DNA of 23,080 bases from an uncultured Clostridia bacterium. Lineage in GTDB: Bacteria > Bacillota > Clostridia > TANB77 > CAG-508. The notes below the pieces were generated by a model. It saw nothing but the letters and a program-made list of their open reading frames with translations. It was not told where the DNA came from and did not search any database. Shown here in pieces: positions 1 to 8,953 of this stretch. Both the position numbers and the translations under genes were made by a program. The stretch covers positions 1 to 23,080 of the forward strand of contig CAPOZU010000021.1 of the NCBI GenBank assembly GCA_948676835.1. Direction: 5' to 3'. Position 1 is the stretch's first letter. Every line of letters begins with the position of its first letter.

Positions 1-1021
1 TTACTTCTCTATTTTGATCTAGTTCTGGATATAATTCTTTTAATGCATTTATTGAAGTATCTATAATTTCTGACAATTTAGTTAAATCGATTTCAAGTTT
101 GTTTAAATGTCTTGTCATTCTACGTAGTAATCTTCTTAAAATATAACCTCTATCTACATTGCTTGGTCTACCACCATCATTTATTATCATCATACTTGAA
201 CGTAAATGTTCTGCAACAATTCTTCTACTTTGAATATTATCTACTTTTTGTAATTCAACTAATTTTTCCATAACAGGTGCAAATAATTCAATTTCAAATG
301 GAGTTTCTTTTCCTTGTAAAAGCATTGTCATTCTTTCTAATCCAAGACCAGTATCTACGTTTTGTTGTTTTAATTTAGAATAACCATTTTTATCTTTATA
401 AAATTCCATAAAAACATTGTTCCAAATTTCTACGTATTTTCCACATCCACAAGATGGATTACATCCTTCAGAACATTTTGGTTTTCCTGTATCATAAAAC
501 ATTTCTGTATCTGGCCCACAAGGTCCTTCTTCTCCTGCTATCCACCAGTTATCATCTTTTCCAAAGAAATAAATTCTTTCATCTGGAATACCTGCTCTTT
601 TCCATGCTTCATATGCAACTTCATCTTTTCCACAATCTTCATCACCTGCAAAACAAGTTACAGATAGCTTCTCTGCAGGAATTCCTAATTCCTTTGTTAA
701 AAATTCATAACTCATTGCTATTGATTCATCTTTAAAATAATCTCCAAGTGACCAATTTCCAAGCATTTCAAAATATGTTAAATGACGATTATCTCCAACT
801 TCATCTATATCGTTTGTTCTAACACATTTTTGAAAATCTGTTAATCTAGTTCCAGATGGATGCTTTTGTCCTAAAAGATATGGAACTAATGGTTGCATTC
901 CTGCTGTTGTAAATAAAACAGAAGGATCGTTTTCTGGAATTACTGGAGCTGATGGAATTACACTATGCCCATGATTTTTAAAAAAGTTTAAGTATTTATT
1001 TCTTATTTCAATTGCTTTCAT
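1..1021 (-). CDS. alaS: Alanyl-tRNA synthetase, N-terminal 340 codons (runs off the window)
   Basis: AlaS charges tRNA-Ala in the cytoplasm. The translation starts MKAIEIRNKYLNFFKNHGH and continues with class II catalytic-core signatures: VLFTTAGMQPLVPYLLG, a TRLTDFQKCVRTNDIDEVGD block, the motif 2 region HLTYFEMLGNWSLGDYF, and GLGLERM. It includes a Cys-rich stretch (CSEGCNPSCGCGKY) just before EIWNNVFMEF, as seen in some short bacterial AlaS forms. The start at 1021 follows GAGGAGA on the transcript. The frame is open to base 1, so the editing and C-Ala domains lie outside the window. A consensus promoter lies about 40 bp upstream. The 5' leader is too short for a T-box. Confidence in identity is very high. 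Confidence 0.97.
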   Translation of the reverse strand, partial: MKAIEIRNKYLNFFKNHGHSVIPSAPVIPENDPSVLFTTAGMQPLVPYLLGQKHPSGTRLTDFQKCVRTNDIDEVGDNRHLTYFEMLGNWSLGDYFKDESIAMSYEFLTKELGIPAEKLSVTCFAGDEDCGKDEVAYEAWKRAGIPDERIYFFGKDDNWWIAGEEGPCGPDTEMFYDTGKPKCSEGCNPSCGCGKYVEIWNNVFMEFYKDKNGYSKLKQQNVDTGLGLERMTMLLQGKETPFEIELFAPVMEKLVELQKVDNIQSRRIVAEHLRSSMMIINDGGRPSNVDRGYILRRLLRRMTRHLNKLEIDLTKLSEIIDTSINALKELYPELDQNREV

Positions 1022-1061
1022 TACATTCTCCTCTATTTATAACTTTATTTTTCTTCGTAAG

Positions 1062-1090
1062 ATTATATTACATAATCACTTGTTTTTCAA
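1062..1090 (-). promoter_or_regulatory. alaS promoter
   Basis: On the minus strand TTGAAA (1085-1090) and TATAAT (1062-1067) are separated by exactly 17 bp, a near-consensus vegetative promoter. A 6-bp perfect inverted repeat (CACTTG at 1077-1082, CAAGTG at 1088-1093) overlaps the -35 box and could be an operator, though it may be chance in AT-rich DNA. Confidence 0.75.
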
Positions 1091-1122
1091 GTGTTTAGGC
1101 TTAATTTAATTATAGTAAAAGC

Positions 1123-1148
1123 AAAAAGGTCAGAATTAAATTCTGACC
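1123..1148 (-). terminator. Rho-independent terminator after the Sel1-repeat gene
   Basis: An 8-bp stem, GGTCAGAA (1128-1135) with TTCTGACC (1141-1148), has a 5-base loop. On the minus strand it is followed by a run of five T (1123-1127). It lies 19 bp past the stop codon at 1167. Confidence 0.85.
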
Positions 1149-1166
1149 CCTTAATTCATTTATATT

Positions 1167-1682
1167 TTATAAACTAAGTTCTTTTCCAAATAAATTTTTA
1201 TATTCTGATAAAACTTTATTTTGTAATTCTCCAACATATTCTTTTGTTCTTCCTTCGAAATCATATATGCTATAAAATTCTTCAAGCCCTGCTTCTTGAT
1301 TTCCATATATTGGTTTTCCTAAAACAAGTTTTTTATATTCTTCAGCTTTTTCGTTATTTTTTTCTACACCATCTCCCCAGTAATATAATTTACCAAGATA
1401 ATATTTAGAAAATGTGTTATCTGCTTCTGCTGATTTTTCAAAATATTCTTTTGCTTTTAAATGGTTTGTTTGAACCCCATTTCCATTATAATAAATTTTA
1501 CCTAAAAAATAGTTAGAACCAGAAGAACCTCTTTCAGAAGCTATCTCAAAATAATTTCTTGCTTTTACATAATCTAATTCTACTCCAACACCATAAAAAT
1601 ATCTTTGTCCTAATTCATAAATTGCTCCAACATCTCCACCTGCTGCTAAGCCTTCTAATTCTTTAATATTTTTAGTACTCAT
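1167..1682 (-). CDS. Sel1-like repeat (tetratricopeptide-like) protein
   Basis: This 171-aa cytoplasmic protein has no signal peptide. It has three Sel1-type repeats of about 36 residues, seen as AIYELGQRYFYGVGVELDY, SNYFLGKIYYNGNGVQTNH and SKYYLGKLYYWGDGVEKNN, each followed by KAxxYFE or KAEEY. Such repeats fold as helical-hairpin protein-binding scaffolds; the partner here is unknown. The start is placed at 1682 (MSTKNIKELEG) because GGAGG lies 8 bp before that ATG, and an upstream TTG at 1697 would overlap the ribosome binding site. The gene is transcribed alone between two terminators. The repeat assignment is firm and the role is open. Confidence 0.85.
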   Translation of the reverse strand: MSTKNIKELEGLAAGGDVGAIYELGQRYFYGVGVELDYVKARNYFEIASERGSSGSNYFLGKIYYNGNGVQTNHLKAKEYFEKSAEADNTFSKYYLGKLYYWGDGVEKNNEKAEEYKKLVLGKPIYGNQEAGLEEFYSIYDFEGRTKEYVGELQNKVLSEYKNLFGKELSL

Positions 1683-1797
1683 ATCATTTTCCTCCAAAAC
1701 TGTCTATTACAATTATTATTGTAAATATTTTAACACTTTAAGGAAAAATTTACTATAAATTTTCTATTACAATACTAATACAAATATAATACATAAT

Positions 1798-1840
1798 AAG
1801 CAAAAAAGCTTAATCTTACTAGTGATTAAGCTTTTTTGCT
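1798..1840 (-). terminator. Strong, probably bidirectional terminator after spoVT
   Basis: The stem AGCTTAATC (1807-1815) pairs with GATTAAGCT (1824-1832) around an 8-base loop. It is extended by A-runs (1802-1806) facing T-runs (1833-1837), so a U-tract follows the hairpin on either strand. It separates spoVT from the Sel1-repeat gene. Confidence 0.88.
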
Positions 1841-1903
1841 TTGTTATTATTCTCTTGACAGATTAATATAAACATTTTAAGTATATTTAGTAATTTGTCA
1901 AGC

Positions 1904-2458
1904 TTAAATTTCTAAATGATTTCCTAAAAAACCTGCTGCTGATTGAGCAACTTTATCTTCTGCTTCTCCCATTTTTTTATAAGGTTCTTTAGATAAAAGT
2001 ATAACACTTCCTATAACATCTCCATCAGAAATTATTGGATATATTACTTGTGCATTATAAATTCTTTCTCTACCTTCATTTTGAGTAATTGGAATAGCGA
2101 TTTCGTTATTTTCTTTACTTTTGAATACTTCTTTATTTTCAATTACTTCTTCTAGTTCTTTACTTAATCCTTTTTCTAGGAATTCTTTTTTCTGTCCTCC
2201 TGAAACTGCAATTACAGTATCTTTATCTGTAATACATGCTATATGTCCTGTTGTTTTTGAAATTGTATCTGCATAGGTAGTAGCAAATTCTGTAAGTTCA
2301 CCTATTGGAGAATATTTTTTTAATATTATTTCGCCTTCTTTATCTGTAAAGATTTCAAGTGGATCTCCTTCTTTTATATGATGAACTTTTCTTATTTCTT
2401 TTGGTATAACAAGTCTTCCCAAATCATCAATTCTTCTTACAACTCCTGTTGCTTTCAT
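1904..2458 (-). CDS. spoVT: Stage V sporulation protein T (AbrB-type transcription factor)
   Basis: SpoVT is a forespore DNA-binding regulator that adjusts late sporulation gene expression. The 184-aa length matches the family. Residues 1-50 form the AbrB/SpoVT swapped-hairpin domain (MKATGVVRRIDDLGRLVIPK, EGDPLEIF, EIILKKYSP). Residues about 55-184 form the GAF-like sensor domain, ending QSAAGFLGNHLEI in the manner of Bacillus SpoVT. The start is preceded by AAGGAGG. A sigma-G-like promoter lies just upstream and a strong terminator follows, so it is probably monocistronic. It is the main evidence that the host sporulates. Confidence 0.95.
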   Translation of the reverse strand: MKATGVVRRIDDLGRLVIPKEIRKVHHIKEGDPLEIFTDKEGEIILKKYSPIGELTEFATTYADTISKTTGHIACITDKDTVIAVSGGQKKEFLEKGLSKELEEVIENKEVFKSKENNEIAIPITQNEGRERIYNAQVIYPIISDGDVIGSVILLSKEPYKKMGEAEDKVAQSAAGFLGNHLEI

Positions 2459-2489
2459 AAAATCCTCCTTATATTTGTATTTATATTTT

Positions 2490-2519
2490 TATTATGACAA
2501 ATTAGGAAAATTTTATACA
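2490..2519 (-). promoter_or_regulatory. Candidate sigma-G-type (forespore) promoter of spoVT
   Basis: On the minus strand TGTATA (2514-2519) and CATAATA (2490-2496) are 17 bp apart. This is close to the forespore sigma-F/G pattern (TGAATA and CATACTA), which fits the known sigma-G control of spoVT in Bacillus. A vegetative consensus is not evident here. The match is by eye only. Confidence 0.5.
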
Positions 2520-2540
2520 TTTTTTTCATTAAAAGCTTTT

Positions 2541-4535
2541 CTATTTTTTTGTTTCTGTATATCTTCTTAATTTTTTGTATACTTTTTTTGGCGGTATATT
2601 GCTATAAGTATCTATTACTATTTGCAAATCATTTGCAAATTCTTTAATCATTACCATTTTTATACTATTATTTTTTCCTTTACAATGTTGTTCTAAAGCT
2701 TTTTTCAAATCAATAATAAATGGTAATTCTGAGCATAGTTCTCTTTTATATTTTCTTGCTCTTCTAATTAGCATTTCTTTAATTTTCATTATATCTTCAT
2801 TACTTGCACAAGTTATTCTTTGAATCATCTTGAAAGTATCATAATATTCAAGTAATGGTTTTTCCATATATTCTTCTGTAAATTTCGCATAAAAAGTTTC
2901 CATTTTCATTGGAATGCATTTGAATATTTCTTCTGCTTGTTCTTTATACATTTTTACTTTCAAATCTTTATTTATTTCGTGGAAATGTTTTAATATTTCG
3001 TCCATTTCTTCCCCGACATCTATTCCAATTCTAGAAAGTTCTTCATCAATATTATCACAATATTCTGATTTATCAGCAATTAAATCCATTCCGTCAATAA
3101 AGATATTTTTTATTGTTTGCATATCATATGCAATTAAATTTTTTCTTGAAAAATAACTGAAATATGCAAATAATTTTACTATATCTATTAATTTTAAATC
3201 ACCATTTCTGACATTTTCAACAACTTCTTCAATAACAAATGGAAATTGGTCATCAGATATTTTCCAATATTCTTCTGTAAGTAATCTTTTATATCCTGGC
3301 AATTTTTCTGTATCTATTGTTTGTATTATCATTTCCATATCATTTTTAAATATTTTCATATCAAAAATTCTTGTTCTAACATAAACTTCTATAAACTTAA
3401 AAAATCTATATTCTGATTTGAAATTGAAATAATAATTACTATCAAATTCTTTAATATAAAATTGCCTATTATCCATTAATACTCTTGAAGAAACTAATAT
3501 TGATTTATATTCTTCGTTTGTATTAATATTTATAAATTTATCCTTTGTTATTTTACCTGCTTTTATTTCAAAAGAAACTGCAATTGTAAAAATAAGCATT
3601 GTTTGTAATACTCTTAAATTAGTATTTGGATAAAATTTATTTACTGTTTCAAAGATTTTTTGAAAATCATTTAAAGCATGTTTTAAAATTCTAAGATTTC
3701 TAGTTCCAGATCTTATAAATGTATTTGTAATTAAATTTGTTTGCTCTCTTAAAAATCTTATTAAATCTGGATTATTTTCATATCTCATTAATAATCCATT
3801 AATTATATAATTAAATTTAGGAGCATACTCAAATGTTTCTCCAATTAATTTTTCTTTAATTCTTTCATAATCATTGGCTTTATCAAAAACATATTCTATT
3901 TTTTCACCAATTTTTTCTACCATTGGTTTATCTGCAGTTAGAAGTGTTCCTTCTTTATCTAATAGATATGTTGCTATAAATGTTTTCATTTCCAAATTAG
4001 AACTTTTTAATTTTGTTGCAAGTTCTTTTTCGTTACATATAATAATTGTTTTAATATGATCATGTTCAACAAAATTATTAATATATCCTAATATATCTAT
4101 AACATCAACATTTGCTCTTTCTAAATCATCAAAACATAAAACTTTATCATCTGTAGCAAAAAATTGACTATAATCTATTTTACCATCATTTTGTGTGGTA
4201 CCAAAAAAATGTGCCATATCAAGCCCTGTTTTGGCATATTCAGGAATAGAAGATTTATCATGTGTTTGCATATATTTTTTCATGTTTTTATCCATTAGTT
4301 GAGTTGTTTCAATATATATTTTTTTACTTATATCTTCTAGATTTGATATACCATATAAAGACATATATATTGTTGAATATTTTTTACCATTAAATGTAAG
4401 AGAATCAATCTTATTTCTTATTTTATTATTCCAAAAATAAGTTTTTCCACTTCCCCATTCACCATTTATCATTATTGCATAATCTGTATAATCTGCTCTT
4501 ACATAATCTAAAATGCTTTCTACTAAATCTTCCAT
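2541..4535 (-). CDS. KAP-family P-loop NTPase
   Basis: A 664-aa ATPase with Walker A GEWGSGKT (residues 25-32) and Walker B VLCFDDLE (132-139), followed by sensor-like TIIICNEKELATKL. The stretch SGTRNLRILKHALNDF and a long helical C-terminal half are typical of the KAP/STAND-like ATPase group. I see no transmembrane insertion in the P-loop domain, unlike membrane KAP proteins. It starts 10 bp after the comF-like stop codon with a GGGAGG ribosome binding site, so it is co-transcribed with that gene. KAP ATPases are often found in defence islands and as single cargo genes. The cellular target here cannot be named. Confidence 0.85.
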   Translation of the reverse strand: MEDLVESILDYVRADYTDYAIMINGEWGSGKTYFWNNKIRNKIDSLTFNGKKYSTIYMSLYGISNLEDISKKIYIETTQLMDKNMKKYMQTHDKSSIPEYAKTGLDMAHFFGTTQNDGKIDYSQFFATDDKVLCFDDLERANVDVIDILGYINNFVEHDHIKTIIICNEKELATKLKSSNLEMKTFIATYLLDKEGTLLTADKPMVEKIGEKIEYVFDKANDYERIKEKLIGETFEYAPKFNYIINGLLMRYENNPDLIRFLREQTNLITNTFIRSGTRNLRILKHALNDFQKIFETVNKFYPNTNLRVLQTMLIFTIAVSFEIKAGKITKDKFININTNEEYKSILVSSRVLMDNRQFYIKEFDSNYYFNFKSEYRFFKFIEVYVRTRIFDMKIFKNDMEMIIQTIDTEKLPGYKRLLTEEYWKISDDQFPFVIEEVVENVRNGDLKLIDIVKLFAYFSYFSRKNLIAYDMQTIKNIFIDGMDLIADKSEYCDNIDEELSRIGIDVGEEMDEILKHFHEINKDLKVKMYKEQAEEIFKCIPMKMETFYAKFTEEYMEKPLLEYYDTFKMIQRITCASNEDIMKIKEMLIRRARKYKRELCSELPFIIDLKKALEQHCKGKNNSIKMVMIKEFANDLQIVIDTYSNIPPKKVYKKLRRYTETKK

Positions 4536-4545
4536 ATTTCCTCCC

Positions 4546-5274
4546 TTAATCTTTTGCTATTACTAAAACAAGAATTTTACTCACTCCTGCTTGTTTTAAT
4601 TTTTTTGATATTTCATTAACCGTTGCTCCTGTTGTAAATATATCATCAAATAAAATTACTTTTTTATTTTTTACTTTATCTACACACTTAACAACATATG
4701 AATTTTCTATATTAATTTTTCTTTCTTGTTTTTTTAAAGTACTTTGTGTTTTAGTCTTTTTTACTTTTTCTAAAATCTTATTTCCTGATACAATTTCTCC
4801 TTTTTGAGAAATTATATTTGATATTAATTCTGTTTGATTATAGCCCCTACTAGATTTTTTTATTTTATCCATTGGAACTGGAATTATTATATCATAACTT
4901 TTTAATATTTCGTAAACTTTTTTATTTTTTAATATTTCATAAGAAAAAAATTTAGCTAAATATGATTTATCAAAAAACTTATATTGCAGCATATATTTCC
5001 TTACAATGCTTTTATAATCAAAACAATACAGCATTTTTTCCCAATATACTTTTTGACCTGCAATTAAATAATATTTTTGTTTTATATTTACATTTTGAAT
5101 TCCAATTTTATCTTTAATTAATTTCTCATTATCTATAATGTTAAATTTTTTATATTTGTCAAATCTTTTTTCACAGTCTATACATACAAAATTATTATTT
5201 AGTTTTCCACAAATAATACAACTTTGGTGGATTTTTTTTATTTCAAATAAAAAATTGAGAACAAGCTCAAGCAT
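4546..5274 (-). CDS. comF: ComF-family phosphoribosyltransferase-like protein
   Basis: The 242-aa protein starts with a four-Cys zinc finger (C19, C22, C31, C34) and ends with a type I phosphoribosyltransferase PRPP loop, VILFDDIFTTGAT (about 206-218). Between them, YDIIIPVPMDK and SSRGYNQTELI are ComF signatures. In Bacillus and Haemophilus, ComF proteins act in cytoplasmic steps of DNA uptake. In hosts with no known competence the role is unclear. The start follows AAAGGAG. It lies between the valS remnant and the KAP gene and probably reads with both. Confidence 0.88.
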   Translation of the reverse strand: MLELVLNFLFEIKKIHQSCIICGKLNNNFVCIDCEKRFDKYKKFNIIDNEKLIKDKIGIQNVNIKQKYYLIAGQKVYWEKMLYCFDYKSIVRKYMLQYKFFDKSYLAKFFSYEILKNKKVYEILKSYDIIIPVPMDKIKKSSRGYNQTELISNIISQKGEIVSGNKILEKVKKTKTQSTLKKQERKINIENSYVVKCVDKVKNKKVILFDDIFTTGATVNEISKKLKQAGVSKILVLVIAKD

Positions 5275-5307
5275 AAATACTCCTTTCTTGCCCCCAATTT
5301 ATTTAAT

Positions 5308-7173
5308 TTATTTTAATGAATTTAGTCTTTCTTCTACATTTGCAAGCATTTGTTTATAGTTTTCAAGTTTGGCTTTTTCTTCATTAACTTTAGTTTCTGG
5401 TGCTTTATTAACAAATCCTGGATTTGAAAGCATTTTTTCACCTCTTAAAACTTCAGCTTCCAGTTTTGATTTTTCACCTTCTAATCTTTTTCTTTCTTCT
5501 TCAATATCAACTAATTCTTCAAATGGTATATAAACTTTTAGTTCATCTACTACAATTGATACTGCATTTTGTGGAATTTCTTTTTCATCTTTTACTATAA
5601 CAATTTCATTTGCAAATCCAAGTTTTAGTAAAAATTCTTCTGCTTCTTTTATTTCATCATTTAAATTACTTGAAATAATTAATAATTTTGATTTTTTGGC
5701 AGGATGAACATTCATTTTAGTTCTTATATTTCTTATTTCAATAATTAATTTCTTTAATTTTTCAATAATTGCCTCTTCTTTATCAAAGATAAATTCCTCT
5801 CTTATGTCTGGCCATTTTGCAATCATTAAATCTGGTGTTCCAAAACATATTAATTTTGAATAAATTTCTGATGTAACGAATGGCATAAATGGTTGCAATA
5901 GTTTTAAAGAAGAACCAAATACATGATTTAATATATCACTTACAGCAACTCTTGTAGCTTCATCTTCACTATAAATTCTTGGTTTAACCATTTCAATATA
6001 CCAATCACAAAATTCATTCCATATAAAATTATATATTTTGTCAAGAGCAATTCCTAAGTCGTAATTATCTATATTCTTGCTTACATCTAGAACTAATTTA
6101 TCGAATTTATTTAATATCCATTTATCTTCTACTTTTAATAATTCTGGATTATATTTATGTTCTTTTTCAAATACTTCATAACAAAAGTCTCTAACTTTTT
6201 CTTCATCAGCTAAGTTCATAGTAATAAATTTTGCTGCATTCCAAATTTTATTAGCAAAGTTTGAAGCTTGTTCTAGTTTTTCTGGCATGAATCTAATGTC
6301 ATTTCCCATTGTTGTTCCTGAAAGAAGTGAAAATCTTAAACTATCTGTTCCATATTGATCTATAATATCAAGTGGATCTATACCATTTCCAAGTGTTTTT
6401 GACATTTTTCTTCCTTGTCTATCTCTAACAATTCCATGTACTAAAACATCTTTAAACGGAACTTCATCTGTAAATTCCAAACCTTGTGTCATCATTCTAG
6501 AAATCCAGAATGTTATAATATCAAATCCTGTAACTAATGTTTGTGTTGGATAAAAATCTTTATAATCTTCTGATTCCTTATTTGGCCAACCTAGAGTTGA
6601 AAATGGCCATAATGCAGAACTAAACCATGTATCTAAAGTATCTGGATCTTGAGTTAATTTTGTGTTTCCACATTTTTCACATTTTTCAGGAGTTGTTTTT
6701 GAAACATTAATATGTCCACATTCATCACAAGTATAAGCTGGTATTCTATGTCCCCACCATAATTGACGAGAAATACACCAATCTTGTATATTATCTAGCC
6801 AGTGGAAATATTGTTTTTCATATCTTTGAGGAACAAATTTTGTTTCTCCATTTCTTACTGAATCTGCTGCTCTTTTTGCTAAGTCTTTCATACTTACAAA
6901 CCATTGCTCTGAAACTTTTGGCTCAATTGTATTTTTACATCTCTCACATTTAGCAACATTATGTGTATAATCTTCTGTTCTAACTAGTGCACCAATTTCA
7001 TCTAATTTTTTAACAATTTCGCGTCTTGCATCTAATAAATCCATACCAGCATATTCTGGTACTAGATTTCCCATTTTGAAATTCTCATCAAATACTTCTA
7101 TAAATTCTAAATTATGACGTAATCCTGCTTGATAATCATTCATATCATGTGCAGGTGTTATTTTAACGACACC
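5308..7173 (-). pseudogene. valS: Valyl-tRNA synthetase, C-terminal part, interrupted by an integrated element
   Basis: From GVVKITPAHDMNDYQAG to the end this is a clear ValS: the rear part of the CP1 editing domain, zinc pairs (CERC and CDECGH...CEKCGNT), WCISRQLWWGHRIPAY, the class I signature GRKMSKTLGNG, the anticodon-binding domain and the C-terminal coiled coil. About 270 N-terminal residues, including the HIGH motif, are missing. In-frame codons continue upstream to an ATG at 7212, but the 13 residues they add (MLLILLFFYCVPR) are not ValS and come from the element. The ATG overlaps the recombinase stop codon (TAATG). The missing half should lie at the other end of the element, or an intact copy exists elsewhere. 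Confidence 0.92.
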
Positions 7174-7200
7174 CCTTGGTACACAATAAAAAAATAATAG
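7171..7200. other. Element-chromosome junction (att site) within valS
   Basis: Homology to ValS stops at the codon GGT (7171-7173, minus strand), the second Gly of the usual GTG-VVKITPAHD. The bases upstream on the minus strand (7174-7211) are AT-rich, unrelated to valS and abut the recombinase stop codon. The exact crossover dinucleotide cannot be fixed without the other end, but it should lie within or next to 7168-7185. Confidence 0.6.
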
Positions 7201-7211
7201 AATGAGTAGCA

Positions 7212-8873
7212 TTATCGTACCTGTTCTAGTGGCTTTATCTTTAAATATAAATCTGCTGTTTTGTTTTCGTGTATTTCTACTCTATCAACTAATTTCAATA
7301 TCAACTCTCTATCAATTTTCTTCTTTTTCTTTATGTACTCTGATGCAAGGCTTTTTGCCTCCAGTATATTTTCAAGAGAATTATCTCTTTGATATTGTTC
7401 ATAAGTTGATTCAAGTTCTGTAACTTCCTTTTGCATTGTTTTTTTCTGTTCTTCAAATTTAGCAGAAATCTTTTGATATGTATCTACTGTAATAACCTCA
7501 TCCAGTCTATCCATATATGTCTTTTCAATCTTTTGGTCTATCTTTTTTATTTCTGAATTAAGTTTATTGATTTTCTGTAATAAAGTAGTTCCATAAGTAT
7601 TTATAGTTTTCTGCTTTTCTTTTGTAATCTTGTCAAAATCAACAAGTTTTACGAAAGTTTTACAAATCGTTTCTATTTCCTTTAATAAGTTATCTTCAAG
7701 TTTGAAATAACTCATTGAATGTAACGAACAAACATTGAGATTTCTATTTTTTCTGTAATAATTGCATTGTGTATATGCGTGATGATGAACAGTTCCATCT
7801 TTTGTAACTTGATCTCTTGGTGTAATAGATATTCTATGTTTACAATCATAACATATTAATAAACCTGTAAATAGCTCTGGTGGTCTTTCAGAAGATCTTT
7901 TAAAGTTTGCTTTTATTAAGGCTTGTACTTTATCATAAGTTGCTTTGTCTATTATTGGTTCGTGTGTTCCTTCAACAATTATCCAATCTTCTTTTTTGGT
8001 TCTGTATAATCTCTTATCTCTAAAACTCTTTTTTTCATACTTGTGTTGTTCCATATTTCCAATATACATTTGACTTGTTAAAATATATCTTATAGTTCTG
8101 GAAGTCCATTGATAAGGATTTTTTAACTTGCTTGTCATACTTACTAGATTTCGATATGTTGCTGGTGTAGGTATTTCGTTTTCAAATAGTAATCTTCTTA
8201 CCTCTCCTTGTGAGCCAGTTTCTAAATACCATTGATATATCTGTCTAACAATTTTTGCCGAATATTCTTCAATAATCAGATGATGCTTATCTTGGGGATC
8301 TCTAATATAACCATACGGAGTATTATTACTTCCAACATATTCTCCACTTTCTTGTTTAAGTCTTTTTGAATTTTTAATATTCTTGGATAAATCTCTTGAA
8401 TATTTTTCATTGATAAAGTTATTTAATGCTGCATATTCATTACTAGAATTATTATTAACTCCTGTATCTACTCCTTCTTGAACTGTCATATATCTAACAT
8501 TCATTGAAGGGAAATAATAATCCATATAATATCCACATTCAAAATTACTTCTACCAAGTCTTGATAAATTTTTAGTAATAACAACCTTTATTTTTCCAGA
8601 TTCAATTTGTTCAACTAAATCTTTCCATCCAGGTCTATCAAAGTTCGTACCACTTTTCCCATCATCTATGAACTCTTTGCACTCACTACCTTTATTGCCT
8701 TTGCTGTCAATAAATTGGTTTAAAATTCTTCTTTGATTTGTAATACTTTCACTTTCATCTTTGTCTTTATCTTCTTTATCTCTATCCTCTAATGAAAGCC
8801 TTATATATTTTGCTATTTCATCTGGCGAATAAATGCTTAAAAGTAAAGACATTATTCCGTTATCAAAATTCAT
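7212..8873 (-). CDS. Large serine recombinase (element integrase/excisionase)
   Basis: A 553-aa TndX/TnpX-like site-specific recombinase. The N-terminal resolvase domain has YIRLS with the nucleophile Ser27, DDGKSGTNFDRPG (71-82), and NLSRLGRS with both conserved arginines (R105, R108). The Recombinase domain covers about 185-290. A zinc ribbon uses C341, C344, C370 and C382, and a coiled coil with a Lys-rich C-terminus follows. All catalytic residues expected are present, so it is likely active. The start follows GGAGG by 4 bp, and that site lies in a small hairpin. The stop codon overlaps an ATG in frame with the valS remnant. It is expressed from its own promoter and should catalyse the valS insertion and, perhaps with an accessory factor, excision. 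Confidence 0.95.
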   Translation of the reverse strand: MNFDNGIMSLLLSIYSPDEIAKYIRLSLEDRDKEDKDKDESESITNQRRILNQFIDSKGNKGSECKEFIDDGKSGTNFDRPGWKDLVEQIESGKIKVVITKNLSRLGRSNFECGYYMDYYFPSMNVRYMTVQEGVDTGVNNNSSNEYAALNNFINEKYSRDLSKNIKNSKRLKQESGEYVGSNNTPYGYIRDPQDKHHLIIEEYSAKIVRQIYQWYLETGSQGEVRRLLFENEIPTPATYRNLVSMTSKLKNPYQWTSRTIRYILTSQMYIGNMEQHKYEKKSFRDKRLYRTKKEDWIIVEGTHEPIIDKATYDKVQALIKANFKRSSERPPELFTGLLICYDCKHRISITPRDQVTKDGTVHHHAYTQCNYYRKNRNLNVCSLHSMSYFKLEDNLLKEIETICKTFVKLVDFDKITKEKQKTINTYGTTLLQKINKLNSEIKKIDQKIEKTYMDRLDEVITVDTYQKISAKFEEQKKTMQKEVTELESTYEQYQRDNSLENILEAKSLASEYIKKKKKIDRELILKLVDRVEIHENKTADLYLKIKPLEQVR

Positions 8874-8874
8874 A

Positions 8875-8891
8875 CAACCTCCATCTGGTTG
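8875..8891 (-). promoter_or_regulatory. Hairpin covering the recombinase ribosome binding site
   Basis: In the transcript CAACC (8887-8891) can pair with GGTTG (8875-8879) around AGATGGA. This places half of the GGAGG site in the stem and half in the loop, and might reduce translation of the recombinase. The stem is only 5 bp, so the effect is uncertain. Confidence 0.4.
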
Positions 8892-8913
8892 CTGAATTGA
8901 TAACTAATTACTA

Positions 8914-8953
8914 ATGATATTGAAATTATATCATAACATTTTTCATTTAGCAA
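8914..8953 (-). promoter_or_regulatory. Recombinase promoter with overlapping operator
   Basis: On the minus strand TTGCTA (8948-8953) and TATAAT (8925-8930) are separated by 17 bp. A perfect 7-bp inverted repeat, ATGATAT (8914-8920) and ATATCAT (8928-8934), overlaps the -10 box and is a plausible repressor site. A second repeat pair, GGTTGCT (8887-8893) and AGCAACC (8949-8955), flanks the promoter. Confidence 0.65.

Noticed and set aside
454..735. Plus-strand open frame within alaS
   Set aside because: It is antisense to a fully conserved AlaS coding region, lacks a ribosome binding site and encodes a low-complexity Leu/His-rich sequence.
1022..1160. T-box leader for alaS
   Set aside because: The promoter is only about 40 bp before the start codon, too short for a T-box, and no specifier or T-box sequence is visible.
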